Positions 1 through 8,344 of a stretch of 64,000 nucleotides of DNA are shown here, piece after piece. The stretch spans positions 1,054,001-1,118,000 of the forward strand of contig NZ_CP083370.1 of the NCBI RefSeq assembly GCF_017488845.2, written 5' to 3'. Numbering within the stretch: position 1 is the first letter of the stretch; each line of letters opens with the position of its first letter. Below the pieces are notes generated by a model that did no database searches, had not been told where the DNA came from, and saw only the letters and a program-made list of their open reading frames with translations. The translations under genes and the position numbers were made by a program. Source of the stretch: Ensifer canadensis (GTDB lineage Bacteria; Pseudomonadota; Alphaproteobacteria; Rhizobiales; Rhizobiaceae).

Positions 1-541
1 GCTCGCCAAGATGCGCGTCCAGACCTTCGGCGATTTCGCCGGAGCGGTGAAGAAGGGCGCAACGGCGGGACGTCTCGCCGGCACCGTTACCTCCAGACAG
101 GAGCGCAAGACCCGAACCGGCAACAAGATGGGCATCATCGCTTTCTCGGATTCGTCCGGTCAGTTCGAGGCCGTGCTGTTTTCGGAAATGCTGCACCAGT
201 ATCGCGACCTGCTTGAGCCCGGCAAATCGCTGGTGATGACGGTTCAGGCGGAGGAGCGGCCGGAAGGCATCGGCCTTCGCATCCAGACCCTGCGCTCGCT
301 CGAGGAAGAATCGCTGCAGATGCAGAAGGCGCTGCGCGTTTATGTGCGCGATTCAGGACCACTGAAGTCGATCGCCGCCCATTTGAATGCGAGGGGCGAG
401 GGTCTCGTTTCCTTCATCGTCATCAAGGATAACGGCCAGCGCGAGATCGAGGTCGAACTCAACGAGAAGTTCAGGATTTCGCCGGAGATTGCCGCAGCAC
501 TTCGCTCGGCTCCGGGTGTGGTCGACGTTGAACTCGTCTGA
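1..541 (+). CDS. dnaE: DNA polymerase III alpha subunit, C-terminal fragment
   Basis: This is the last 180 or so codons of the replicative polymerase subunit; the frame is open to the left edge, so the gene begins outside the window and the in-frame ATG at 11 is internal. The segment contains the OB-fold region typical of the DnaE tail (GTVTSRQERKTRTGNKM, then FEAVLFSEM) followed by the small C-terminal domain ending in GVVDVELV. The OB fold binds single-stranded DNA and the tail contacts the replisome. The stop is at 539-541. The next gene is convergent, so this is the 3' end of its transcription unit. Identification rests on the recognisable OB-fold pattern and overall similarity to rhizobial DnaE. 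Confidence 0.9.
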   Translation, partial: LAKMRVQTFGDFAGAVKKGATAGRLAGTVTSRQERKTRTGNKMGIIAFSDSSGQFEAVLFSEMLHQYRDLLEPGKSLVMTVQAEERPEGIGLRIQTLRSLEEESLQMQKALRVYVRDSGPLKSIAAHLNARGEGLVSFIVIKDNGQREIEVELNEKFRISPEIAAALRSAPGVVDVELV

Positions 542-641
542 CCGCGCTGCATGATTGCTTGAGCCGGCGGCGTATAAAGATACGGAACGTCAGGCGCGGC
601 TGCAGCGCAGCTTTTGAGTATCGGATCGACTGCGCAGGGCA

Positions 642-1880
642 TCAGCCCCGCGGGGATGCGCGGGTGATTGTGATGAAATCGGTCCCGTCGCCGGTTTCGA
701 GCCCGCTCTCCATGTCCGAAATCGACAGCGACGAACCGTCTGCAAGCAGGCCGCCGATCCGTTCGCGGACGTCGTCGGAGACCGTCAGGCGCCCGAGCGT
801 GCGCTGGACGGCATTGAAGGCTGATGCGTCGGCGTCGGCGGCGATCCCGAGGCGCTTCTTCACCGATGACGGCAGATGGTTTTCGAGCGGTACGCCGTAC
901 CACTTGCCTTCGCTCTTTCCCTCGTCAATCTCTTGAAATTGCAGGAAATGCGTGCCGAGCGCCTGCTCCGGCTTGTCGATCGTGACGCCTGCCTCGAAAA
1001 TCGGCTTGAAACCCTGGCGGACAAGGATCACCCCGTTGGGGGGAACGTCGCGGCCCGCTTTCCTGAAGATCGCCTCAGTCAGCTCCGGCGTCAGCTTGCC
1101 ATCGACGGTCGATCCCTCGGCAGTCTGGAACGCGTTGATGGCGGCGGTCGTGTCCGGGCCGATGTGGCCGTCCGGCACGCCGGCGACATAGCCGAGTTGG
1201 TTCAGCGCCGACTGGACTGCACGCTTGATATCGCGCTCGCCGCGTCGGGTGATCAGCATGCGGATCGGCTCGCGGTCTTCTGCTTTGATGACTGAGTTGG
1301 CGGTCGATGCCTCGGTCATCGCCACTTCGACCGGCATGGTCTCGGTCTGGCTGATCGCCGGGCGGAGGGGCACATCCGACAGCGGTGCGGGGTTCTCGCC
1401 GGGCGCCGGGTTGCGCTGGAAGAGCACGGCGCTCGACACTTCGGTGGGGCTGACCTGCCGATCGGTTATCAGGACATGCACGCCGCGCGACGTCATCTTG
1501 AAGAGGCTGGCGGCAAACTTGCTCGGCAGGCGCACGCAACCGTGCGAAGCCGGATAGGCCGGCACGTGATTGGAGCCATGCAGCGCAATGCCTGACCAGG
1601 TCAGTCGCTGCATGAAGGGCATCGGCGCATTCGAATAGATGTTGGATTTGTGGTGACGGCGTTTTTCAAGGATCGAGAAGATGCCCGTCGGTGTGGAATG
1701 GCCGGCCTTGCCGGTAGAGACTGCCGACGTTGCGATCACCGCGTCGCCGTCATAGACGACGAGGGATTGCTGGTTCTTCGAAACGATGATCTGCAGCGGT
1801 GCGTTGCTGCCGGCAAAGCCGACCGCAGGCGAAAACAAGAAGACGACGACGCTGGCCGTGAGAGCGAAACGCAATACCAT
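642..1880 (-). CDS. Exported L,D-transpeptidase (YkuD) with peptidoglycan-binding domain
   Basis: The 412-residue product starts with a signal peptide (about residues 1-24). A YkuD catalytic domain follows (about 28-138) with the signature HGSN at 101-104 and SHGCVR at 112-117, so Cys115 is the predicted nucleophile and His113 and Arg117 the supporting residues. A second region around 215-265 (VQSALNQLGYVAG...DTTAAINAFQ) is a PG_binding_1 repeat. Such enzymes form 3-3 cross-links or attach proteins to peptidoglycan in the periplasm; rhizobia carry many paralogues, so the exact role cannot be assigned. It is transcribed towards dnaE and separated from dinB by a palindromic repeat. Confidence 0.9.
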   Translation of the reverse strand: MVLRFALTASVVVFLFSPAVGFAGSNAPLQIIVSKNQQSLVVYDGDAVIATSAVSTGKAGHSTPTGIFSILEKRRHHKSNIYSNAPMPFMQRLTWSGIALHGSNHVPAYPASHGCVRLPSKFAASLFKMTSRGVHVLITDRQVSPTEVSSAVLFQRNPAPGENPAPLSDVPLRPAISQTETMPVEVAMTEASTANSVIKAEDREPIRMLITRRGERDIKRAVQSALNQLGYVAGVPDGHIGPDTTAAINAFQTAEGSTVDGKLTPELTEAIFRKAGRDVPPNGVILVRQGFKPIFEAGVTIDKPEQALGTHFLQFQEIDEGKSEGKWYGVPLENHLPSSVKKRLGIAADADASAFNAVQRTLGRLTVSDDVRERIGGLLADGSSLSISDMESGLETGDGTDFITITRASPRG

Positions 1881-1951
1881 ACACTCATCCCAACACGTAA
1901 ACTGGCCGACAAGCTTACGCTGAAATCTTTAAAGAATTTGTCCCGATCGAC

Positions 1952-1995
1952 CTACAGCGCCGCGCGTCTTATTAGACGCGCAAAGGTCGCTGTAG
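1952..1995. repeat. Nested palindrome between ldt and dinB
   Basis: CTACAGCG at 1952-1959 is the reverse complement of CGCTGTAG at 1988-1995, and GCGCGTCT pairs with AGACGCGC inside it. The result is a long cruciform or hairpin. Its style, followed by TGCATGTTTTTATCC, resembles dispersed intergenic palindromes of Sinorhizobium and Rhizobium, but I cannot count copies here. It lies downstream of dinB and upstream of the L,D-transpeptidase gene. Confidence 0.6.
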
Positions 1996-2057
1996 CACTT
2001 TGAATTGCTGCATGTTTTTATCCTTGCAGGATACGTCAAGCCGCCGCCGATAACGCA

Positions 2058-3350
2058 CTAGTGATCGCGCTTGCGGCTGCCAAAGGTGTAGCCGGTTTCG
2101 ACGCTGGCCTTGCCGAACTTGTCGCGCAGCTTGTTGATGGCGTCCTCGGCGGCGGCACGACGGGTTGCGGCTGGATCGACCAGATCGGGGGGATCTGCGA
2201 GATCGGGGCTGGAAAGATCGCTGACTCCGATGCCGATCAGCCGGTACTTCGTGCCGTCAACTTCCTTCTCCAGAAGCTGCAGCCCGGTGCGGAAGATACG
2301 GTCTGCGAGCCGCGTCGGACTGTCGAGGCGGCGGTTGCGAGTCCTGGTCTTGAAGTCGGCAGTCTTCAGCTTCAAAACGACGGTCTGGCCGGCGAGTTCG
2401 GATTTACGCAGGCGGTGGGCGACCTGTTCGCTCAGCCGACGCAGATGCGTGACGAGATCGTCGTAGCGGGCGAGATCGTCGTTGAATGTCGTCTCTGACG
2501 ATACGCTTTTCGCCTCGCCGTCGATCTCGACCGTTCTTTCGTCGAGGCCGCGCGACAGGCGGTAGAGCCTCTGGCCCATGGTGCCGTAGCGGCGCATGAG
2601 GTCGGCTTCCTCCATCGTCTGAAGCTGACCGATCGTGCGAATGCCATCGCGCTCCAGCGTGGCGGCGAACGCCTTGCCGACGCCCCAGATCAAGGTCACC
2701 GGCCTTTCTCTCAGGAATTCGAGCGCCTCGGCCTGGCCGATTACCGAGAAGCCGCGAGGCTTCTGCAGATCGGAGGCAACCTTGGCGAGGAACTTGCAGT
2801 AGGAAAGGCCGACGGAGACGGTAATGCCGATCTCCTGTTCGACACGGCGGGCAAAGCGGGCGAGGGTGCGCGCGGGGGGATCGTGGTGCAGCCGTTGGGT
2901 GCCGCTGAGCTCCAGGAAGGCCTCATCGATGGAGAGCGGCTGCACCAGCGGTGTCAGCTCCTGCATCAACGTGCGGACCTCGCGGCCGACGCGAACGTAT
3001 TTTTCCATCTCGGGCTTGATCACGACCGCCTGCGGGCAGGCCTCAAGCGCCTTAAACATCGGCATTGCCGAGCGCACGCCGTGAATGCGGGCGATGTAAC
3101 AAGCCGTCGAGACGACGCCGCGCTTGCCGCCGCCGATAATCACTGGCTTGTCGGCAAGCTCCGGATTGTCCCGCTTCTCGACGGAGGCGTAAAACGCATC
3201 ACAGTCGATATGGGCTAGAGTCAGGTCGTAGAGCTCGGCATGACGCAACAGACGGGGGCTGCCGCAGGCAAGGCAGCGTCGCGCCGTCGCGGTCTGTTCC
3301 CTGAGGCAGTCACGGCAGAAGCCTGGAGTTTGAGAACCACTGTCGAGCAT
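2058..3350 (-). CDS. dinB: DNA polymerase IV (Y-family translesion polymerase)
   Basis: The 430-residue protein has the Y-family palm signatures [12 protein letters not shown] (acidic residues at 49 and 51) and SIDEAF (140-145), followed by thumb and little-finger regions. It performs error-prone bypass synthesis. An N-terminal extension of about 40 residues carries four cysteines (12, 15, 26, 29) in a CxxC...CxxC arrangement that looks like a small zinc ribbon. The ATG at 3350 has no clear ribosome binding site, and a LexA-type operator ends 5 bases upstream of it. The coding start is kept because it includes the cysteine motif. It stands alone, with the next gene 160 bp upstream on the same strand. 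Confidence 0.95.
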   Translation of the reverse strand: MLDSGSQTPGFCRDCLREQTATARRCLACGSPRLLRHAELYDLTLAHIDCDAFYASVEKRDNPELADKPVIIGGGKRGVVSTACYIARIHGVRSAMPMFKALEACPQAVVIKPEMEKYVRVGREVRTLMQELTPLVQPLSIDEAFLELSGTQRLHHDPPARTLARFARRVEQEIGITVSVGLSYCKFLAKVASDLQKPRGFSVIGQAEALEFLRERPVTLIWGVGKAFAATLERDGIRTIGQLQTMEEADLMRRYGTMGQRLYRLSRGLDERTVEIDGEAKSVSSETTFNDDLARYDDLVTHLRRLSEQVAHRLRKSELAGQTVVLKLKTADFKTRTRNRRLDSPTRLADRIFRTGLQLLEKEVDGTKYRLIGIGVSDLSSPDLADPPDLVDPAATRRAAAEDAINKLRDKFGKASVETGYTFGSRKRDH

Positions 3351-3355
3351 ATCTG

Positions 3356-3370
3356 GAACAAATGTTGAAC
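3356..3370 (-). promoter_or_regulatory. LexA (SOS) box of dinB
   Basis: On the minus strand the sequence is GTTC, seven bases, GTTC (GAAC-N7-GAAC on plus), which is the direct-repeat operator of alphaproteobacterial LexA. It ends only 5 nt before the dinB ATG, so repressor binding would cover the transcription or translation start. The match to the consensus is complete. Confidence 0.85.
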
Positions 3371-3512
3371 ATTGGGACTTTACGCTCTACGCTAACGAGT
3401 CTCAAGGGAGGCCGCGTTGGAAATTGCCTTGCATGTCAGGTTGCCGACGCCAAGCCGCTGGTCGGATTTTGCGCGTCGTCTTGCAGGTCTCGATCTGCTG
3501 GTCCGGGTGCCG

Positions 3513-4154
3513 CTATCGCTGGAAATGCGCGCGAATGGCATTCGCAGCGTCGACCCAGTCGCTAGCAATGTGAACGCAGTCCGCCGGTTGAGGCGCGAGC
3601 GCCCGAAACTCGGCGTTCGCCATCAGATTGATCAGCAGGCAGGATGGCGCGTGCTCCTGCACCGATTGCAGGTTGCGCGCGATATCGTCGATGAAAACAA
3701 CGGGAAGCGCCCGTCCGGCATGCAGGCGCTGAACGATCGGCCCTTTGGGTTCCTCGGATGCGAGCAGTGGATAGGGAAGATCGAGCCGGTCGAGCAGAGC
3801 ACGACGCGCGGCCGCATGGCGCGGTGGCATGGCCGTCAGGAAGACGATGTCAGCCTGCTTGGACAATTCACGGAGAGTCTCGACAACGCCGGCAGTCGGC
3901 GTCTGCCAGCGATCCTGCGTGGCGTAGAAGGCATCGAGCATGTCCTTGACGTCAGCCTCGCTCGCTGCCCGCTCCGTTGCGCGATGGATGATGTTGCCGG
4001 TCAGCCGGAAGGAGCGCGGCAAGAGGACGTGGTCGCGGCTTTCGAGAAAGGACCGGAATGGATCCAGGAATTCGAGCACGACTTCATCGATGTCGCTGAT
4101 AACAAGCGGGCGGTTGCTAAGGCGGATTTCATCTTCGAAGACGGTGTTGCTCAA
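3513..4154 (-). CDS. HAD-like hydrolase, function unknown
   Basis: The 213-residue protein shows all four haloacid-dehalogenase motifs: DID at 21-23 (nucleophile Asp21), a Thr near 107 in FLTAMPP, Lys137 and the Asp pair 156-157 in FIDD. No signal peptide or membrane segment is visible, so it is probably cytoplasmic and may be a phosphatase; the substrate cannot be told. It starts with TTG two bases after the stop of the upstream DUF3572 gene, so the two are probably co-translated. Specific function is not recognised. Confidence 0.7.
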   Translation of the reverse strand: MSNTVFEDEIRLSNRPLVISDIDEVVLEFLDPFRSFLESRDHVLLPRSFRLTGNIIHRATERAASEADVKDMLDAFYATQDRWQTPTAGVVETLRELSKQADIVFLTAMPPRHAAARRALLDRLDLPYPLLASEEPKGPIVQRLHAGRALPVVFIDDIARNLQSVQEHAPSCLLINLMANAEFRALAPQPADCVHIASDWVDAANAIRAHFQR

Positions 4155-4156
4155 GC

Positions 4157-4429
4157 TCAGCTGTCCTGCAGATCGGCGGCGCCGGAAAGCTTCTCATGCG
4201 CACGCACGACATCCTGCGGGGCTGTCCCTGTTGCATCGCAGAAAGCGATCAACGTTGGTTCGTGGTCCATAAGAAAGGCGATGAGCCCACCCATGCAGCC
4301 CGGCTCGCCGATCGCGTTGCGCAGGGAGGACGGGTCCGTGCCGGTCAGCGCCAGAAATCGGGACAGCAGGTCCGGCTCGCCGGCAAGCCAGGAGAGAATG
4401 TCGATGGCGATTTCGTCGGCGCTCTTCAA
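4157..4429 (-). CDS. DUF3572 family protein
   Basis: This 90-residue acidic protein (IAIDILSWLAGEPDLLSRFLALTG...) matches the DUF3572 pattern conserved in Rhizobiales, whose function is unknown. The start is TTG at 4429, supported by a perfect AGGAGG eight bases upstream on the minus strand. The next gene, the HAD-like protein, starts two bases after its stop. It is divergent from divK, and the shared 156-bp intergenic region carries an 8+8 bp palindrome. Confidence 0.8.
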   Translation of the reverse strand: MKSADEIAIDILSWLAGEPDLLSRFLALTGTDPSSLRNAIGEPGCMGGLIAFLMDHEPTLIAFCDATGTAPQDVVRAHEKLSGAADLQDS

Positions 4430-4464
4430 TGTCTTGGCCTCCTACTGTTTTTACGCCCGGAATT

Positions 4465-4487
4465 ACCTATTTTTCAACCAAATAGGT
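4465..4487. promoter_or_regulatory. Palindrome between DUF3572 and divK (candidate operator)
   Basis: ACCTATTT at 4465-4472 and AAATAGGT at 4480-4487 form a perfect 8-bp inverted repeat with a 7-base spacer. It lies about 100 bp upstream of divK and just upstream of the divergent DUF3572 gene, a suitable place for a dimeric regulator. No known consensus is assigned. Confidence 0.4.
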
Positions 4488-4585
4488 TTATCGGTGAACT
4501 TGAGGAAATGGGTCGAGTCGTTGGTTCTGCAACTTAGATGTCTTGAGAAGACTTGCAAGAAGACGACGGACAGCAAGGGATCGAC

Positions 4586-4957
4586 ATGCCCAAACAGGTA
4601 ATGATTGTTGAGGATAACGAGCTGAACATGAAGCTCTTCCGAGACCTGATTGAGGCTTCCGGCTACGCGACGATCCAGACGCGCAACGGTATGGAGGCGC
4701 TCGAGCTGGCGCGGAAGTATCGCCCCGATCTGATTTTGATGGACATTCAGCTGCCGGAGGTCTCCGGGCTCGAAGTCACGAAGTGGTTGAAGGAAGACGA
4801 TGAGTTGCACGTCATCCCGGTGATCGCCGTGACTGCCTTCGCCATGAAGGGCGACGAGGAACGTATCCGTCAGGGCGGATGCGAAGCCTATGTTTCAAAA
4901 CCGATTTCTGTGCCAAAGTTTATTGAGACGATCAAGACCTACCTTGGCGATGCCTAA
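4586..4957 (+). CDS. divK: Single-domain response regulator DivK
   Basis: The 123-residue product is a lone CheY-like receiver domain with acidic pocket residues Glu9/Asp10, phosphoacceptor Asp53 (LMDIQLPE) and the conserved Lys in YVSKPIS. In alphaproteobacteria DivK is phosphorylated by cell-cycle kinases (DivJ, PleC and homologues) and indirectly controls CtrA activity. Start [11 protein letters not shown] was chosen because it matches the family length and follows a weak AAGGGA-type site; an upstream in-frame start would add 11 residues. pleD begins 17 bp downstream, the classical divK-pleD operon. Confidence 0.95.
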   Translation: MPKQVMIVEDNELNMKLFRDLIEASGYATIQTRNGMEALELARKYRPDLILMDIQLPEVSGLEVTKWLKEDDELHVIPVIAVTAFAMKGDEERIRQGGCEAYVSKPISVPKFIETIKTYLGDA

Positions 4958-4974
4958 CTGGCGGGAAAATTGAT

Positions 4975-6342
4975 ATGACTGCGCGCATTCTTGTTGTCGA
5001 TGACGTGCCTGCCAACGTTAAGCTTCTCGAAGCGCGTCTGCTCGCTGAGTATTTCGATGTGCTGACGGCGGGTGATGGCCATACGGCGCTGACGCTCTGC
5101 GAGACGACACCGGTCGACCTGGTGCTTCTCGACATCATGATGCCCGGCATCGACGGCTTCGAGGTCTGCGAACGTCTGAAGGCCAATGCACGCACAGCAC
5201 ATATTCCCGTCGTCATGGTGACGGCACTCGACCAGCCGTCCGATCGGGTTCGCGGGTTAAAGGCCGGCGCCGACGATTTCTTGACGAAGCCGGTCAACGA
5301 TCTTCAGTTGATGTCGCGGGTGAAGAGCCTCGTCCGCCTGAAGAACGTCAGCGACGAATTGCGGCTGCGGGCCCAGACGGCGCAGACTATCGGCCTGCAG
5401 GAACTGGCCCGTCAGGACCGTCCGGACGAGCCGGGCAATATCCTCCTGGTCGATGGCCGCGGCTCCTCTCAGGAGCGGCTGCAGCGCACGCTCAAGCCGA
5501 TTGCCGATGTCTCTGTTATCTCCGACCCGCAGGCGGCGCTGTTCGAGGCGGCCGAGAACAATTTCGACCTCGTCATCGTCAACGCCAACTTCGACGATTA
5601 CGATCCCTTGCGATTGTGCTCGCAGTTGCGATCGCTGGAGCGCACACGTTTCATTCCGATCCTGCTGATCACGGAGCAGGGCAATGACGAGATGATCGTG
5701 CGTGCGCTCGATCTCGGTATTACCGACTACATCATCCGGCCGGTTGATCCCAATGAGCTTGTTGCCCGCTCGTTGACCCAGATCAGGCGCAAGCATTGCA
5801 ACGACATGCTGAGAAAGAGCGTGCAGCAGACGATCGAGCTGGCGGTCACCGATGGCCTGACAGGGCTGCACAACCGCCGCTATCTCGACAATCATCTGAA
5901 GCTGCTGCTCGATCGTGCGGGAGCACGCGGTCGCCCGTTGTCGATCTGCATGACCGACATCGATCGGTTCAAGCAGGTCAACGACACCTATGGTCACGAT
6001 GTTGGTGATGAGGTGTTGCGCGAATTTGCCAACCGCATCCGCTCCACCGTCCGCGGCGCCGATCTGGCCTGCCGCTTTGGCGGCGAAGAGTTCGTCGTGG
6101 TCATGCCCGACACACCGCCGGAGATGGCGGCCGCCGTTGCCGAGCGGTTGCGGCATATCATCGAGAGTCAGCCATTCTCGATACCGCATGCGGACGGCGC
6201 GCTGGTCATCACCGCGTCCATGGGCATTGCCGGCCTGAAACTGGAAGGCGACACGACAGAAGCTTTGCTGAAGCGCGCAGATATGGCGCTCTACCAGGCG
6301 AAGAACGAGGGTCGCAACAGAGTGGTGGCGGCTGCAGCCTGA
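4975..6342 (+). CDS. pleD: Diguanylate cyclase response regulator PleD
   Basis: The 455-residue protein has a first receiver domain (about 1-120, phosphoacceptor Asp53 in LLDIMMPG), a second receiver-like domain (about 155-275) and a GGDEF domain (about 290-452). The active site reads GGEEF at 369-373, so it should make cyclic di-GMP. The inhibitory I-site RxxD is present as RGAD at 360-363, exactly five residues before the active site. PleD couples cell-cycle phosphorylation to polar development and the motile-sessile switch. It is co-transcribed with divK. Confidence 0.95.
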   Translation: MTARILVVDDVPANVKLLEARLLAEYFDVLTAGDGHTALTLCETTPVDLVLLDIMMPGIDGFEVCERLKANARTAHIPVVMVTALDQPSDRVRGLKAGADDFLTKPVNDLQLMSRVKSLVRLKNVSDELRLRAQTAQTIGLQELARQDRPDEPGNILLVDGRGSSQERLQRTLKPIADVSVISDPQAALFEAAENNFDLVIVNANFDDYDPLRLCSQLRSLERTRFIPILLITEQGNDEMIVRALDLGITDYIIRPVDPNELVARSLTQIRRKHCNDMLRKSVQQTIELAVTDGLTGLHNRRYLDNHLKLLLDRAGARGRPLSICMTDIDRFKQVNDTYGHDVGDEVLREFANRIRSTVRGADLACRFGGEEFVVVMPDTPPEMAAAVAERLRHIIESQPFSIPHADGALVITASMGIAGLKLEGDTTEALLKRADMALYQAKNEGRNRVVAAAA

Positions 6343-6503
6343 CGGAAAGAACCGAGCCTGTCACCACCTGCTGGTGGCTTGATGAAATTCCGGATCCCTC
6401 TTGCGATATGCCTTTAAAGTTGTATTCACCGCCGCAACGATGCTACCGAGGGGTTTGGTAGCGGCGGCGCGCAAGCATTTACATGTGCCGATGTGATACG
6501 GAA

Positions 6504-6511
6504 TTAACCAT
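6504..6511 (+). promoter_or_regulatory. TTAACCAT motif, possible CtrA half-site
   Basis: TTAACCAT lies in the gap after pleD, roughly 70 bases before the structured RNA candidate. It matches the half-site often reported for CtrA in rhizobia. A single octamer occurs by chance, so this is only suggestive. Confidence 0.25.
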
Positions 6512-6574
6512 GCGCCGAGCGACACCGCTTCGCGCATTAAGAATTCATTGATTTTTTTCTATTTTCAGGTGATG

Positions 6575-6757
6575 CTGATAAATGCGGGGGCATAGCTTCC
6601 ATCAGCTTCGGTTACCCCATGATGCTCAGGTCCGCCGCATCTCCTGGGTCGTGGGGTCGGTCGGTTGGCTTTTGACACCTGCGGAATCCTCGTGCCGCGG
6701 TCAGTAGCCAGCCGACCCCCATTCAAAGCGCTGTTCCGGAAGGGACAGCGCTTTTTG
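6575..6757 (+). ncRNA. Structured RNA candidate downstream of pleD
   Basis: The 543-bp gap between pleD and rpmG holds no gene I can support, but it shows ordered base pairing that ends in an intrinsic terminator. ATGCGG at 6582-6587 pairs with CCGCAT at 6635-6640. GGGGTCGG at 6653-6660 pairs with CCGACCCC at 6712-6719, extended inside by TTGGCT with AGCC and by TGAC with GTCA, giving a rod-like hairpin of about 67 nt. A strong hairpin plus T-run follows directly. The 5' end is a guess. The pieces fit a roughly 170-nt independent RNA, but they could also be the processed 3' UTR of pleD. Confidence 0.5.
6725..6757 (+). terminator. Intrinsic terminator of the RNA candidate or pleD
   Basis: AAAGCGCTGTTCC and GGACAGCGCTTT form a stem with a short loop, followed by a run of T on the plus strand. 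Confidence 0.85.
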
Positions 6758-6831
6758 ATTCTTGCCTGTGCGCACACGCAGGCGGGACGGCCTCCGAACA
6801 GTCGGCGGCCGCTTCTTGGCGCACCAACGGA

Positions 6832-6864
6832 AAGGGGCGCCAAACCTTGCGGTTGGCGCCCCTT
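6832..6864 (-). terminator. Terminator of rpmG
   Basis: The inverted repeat GGGGCGCCAA / TTGGCGCCCC with a short loop sits about 20 bp after the rpmG stop codon on the minus strand and ends in CTTTCC. The stem is strong; the T-run is short. Confidence 0.75.
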
Positions 6865-6885
6865 GATCCCACGAAACGTCAGATC

Positions 6886-7053
6886 TTACTTGATCTTGGT
6901 TTCCTTGAACTCGACGTGCTTTCTGGCGACCGGATCATACTTGGTCTTGGTCATCTTGTCCGTCATCGTACGGCTGTTCTTGGTCGTGACGTAGAAGAAA
7001 CCCGTGTCGGCTGTCGACAGCAACTTGATCTTGATGGTGGTGGCTTTTGCCAT
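6886..7053 (-). CDS. rpmG: 50S ribosomal protein L33
   Basis: This 55-residue ORF begins [18 protein letters not shown] and contains [10 protein letters not shown] and [18 protein letters not shown], the signature of bacterial L33. It is of the zinc-independent type, with no CxxC pairs. It is a small basic component of the large ribosomal subunit near the E site. The gene is followed by its own terminator. The MFS transporter gene lies upstream on the same strand, 93 bp away. Confidence 0.97.
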   Translation of the reverse strand: MAKATTIKIKLLSTADTGFFYVTTKNSRTMTDKMTKTKYDPVARKHVEFKETKIK

Positions 7054-7146
7054 GGTCGTCCTGCCTTTATGAAATTGAAAGCCGTGGACAACCGGTTGCG
7101 GGCCACGGGCAAGGTTGGCGCGAAACTACAAATCGCGGCCGAAAAG

Positions 7147-8331
7147 TCAAGACCGTTTTGGATTCAAAACGATCCTTACAACCGAAAGCGCGACGTAAAG
7201 GCCGAAAAACCCGGCAATCGCCCAGGCAAAACCGTTGTTGCCAGCCACATCCATCGATGCGCCGATCACCTGCGGCCCGGCCACCGTGCCGACCGCATAG
7301 GAGAAAACGAACGCCGCATTGGCCGCGGCAAGGTCGGAGCCCTGCAGGCGCGAGCCGAGATGGCTGAGGCCGACCGTGTAGAGACCAGAGACGCAGCCCC
7401 CCCAGAACAACAGAATGATCGCCATCAGGAACCAGCTTTCCACCAGCATCGGCAGACAGAGGGCGCCAATGAGGCCGATAACGGTCATGGCCGTCAGCAA
7501 TGTGCGCTTATCCTTGATCTGGTCTGACAGCATGCCGAGCGGAATCTGGAAGATGAAATTGCCGATGCCCATCACGGTCAGCAGCAGCGCCGCCTGTGAT
7601 TCGGTGAACCCCGATCGTGTCCCGTAGACCGTAAAGAGCGACAACCCGCCCGATTCGACCGCGCCGAAGATGAAGACGGCGGCGGTCGCGGTCGGCACCA
7701 GGAAGATGTAGCGCATGAAATGGCGGTCGGGCTTTTCGTCGATGACAGGGCTCTCGTCCCGCGCGAGGAAGATTGGCACGGCCGCGAGCAGAATGACACC
7801 GGCGCCGACCACGAAGGGCAAGACACCCTCGCTGCCGAGGATCGAGAAGAGCAGCGGCCCGCTCAGGAAGCCGAGGGATAGAACCGTGCCGTAGATGCCG
7901 AGGACGAAGCCCCGTTTCGCTGGCGGGGCGGTGGCGTTGATCCAGAATTCGGAGAGGATGAAGAGTACGGTAATGGCGCCATGGAAGACGACCCGCAGCG
8001 GAAACCAGAGCCAGAAGTTGGTAATGTAGTAAAAGCCGAAGGCGCTGATTGCGGCGAGCAGGACGGCCCAGAGCATCGTCGGCGCAACACCGTGGCGATG
8101 GGCGAATTTGGTCGTGAAGGAAGCCGCGACCATGGAGGCCACGCCGGCCATCGCCGAATTGAGACCAATCAGCGTCGACGAGATGCCGCGGTTCTCCATG
8201 ATGCTCGAAAGCAGCGGTAGGCCGAGGCCGATGGCGATGCCGACGGCGCTGATGGCGGAGACCGCCGCGATCAGCGACGGCCAGTGAATTTCCTCAACCG
8301 GTGCTGGGCACCCGGGCGTCGGCTGTGACAT
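7147..8331 (-). CDS. MFS transporter, YcaD-like
   Basis: The product of 394 residues is a 12-helix major facilitator protein, with many hydrophobic segments and the loop between helices rich in Arg/Lys. The sequence pattern (GIAIGLGLPLLSSIMENRG, FKxH-type loop, SEFWINATAPPAKRG) resembles the YcaD/YfkF branch, whose substrates are poorly known. Start MSQPTPG at 8331 was preferred over an upstream frame extension because AAGGACC lies about 10 bases before it. Its start lies 13 bp downstream of the stop of the Nudix gene, so the two are likely co-transcribed. Confidence 0.85.
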   Translation of the reverse strand: MSQPTPGCPAPVEEIHWPSLIAAVSAISAVGIAIGLGLPLLSSIMENRGISSTLIGLNSAMAGVASMVAASFTTKFAHRHGVAPTMLWAVLLAAISAFGFYYITNFWLWFPLRVVFHGAITVLFILSEFWINATAPPAKRGFVLGIYGTVLSLGFLSGPLLFSILGSEGVLPFVVGAGVILLAAVPIFLARDESPVIDEKPDRHFMRYIFLVPTATAAVFIFGAVESGGLSLFTVYGTRSGFTESQAALLLTVMGIGNFIFQIPLGMLSDQIKDKRTLLTAMTVIGLIGALCLPMLVESWFLMAIILLFWGGCVSGLYTVGLSHLGSRLQGSDLAAANAAFVFSYAVGTVAGPQVIGASMDVAGNNGFAWAIAGFFGLYVALSVVRIVLNPKRS

Positions 8332-8344
8332 GCGACGGTGGTCC

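Noticed and set aside
6575..6757. 6S RNA or signal recognition RNA for the structured candidate
   Set aside because: It lacks the conserved SRP tetraloop motif, and 6S genes normally sit near zapA and a 5-formyl-THF cyclo-ligase gene; I could not match it to either.
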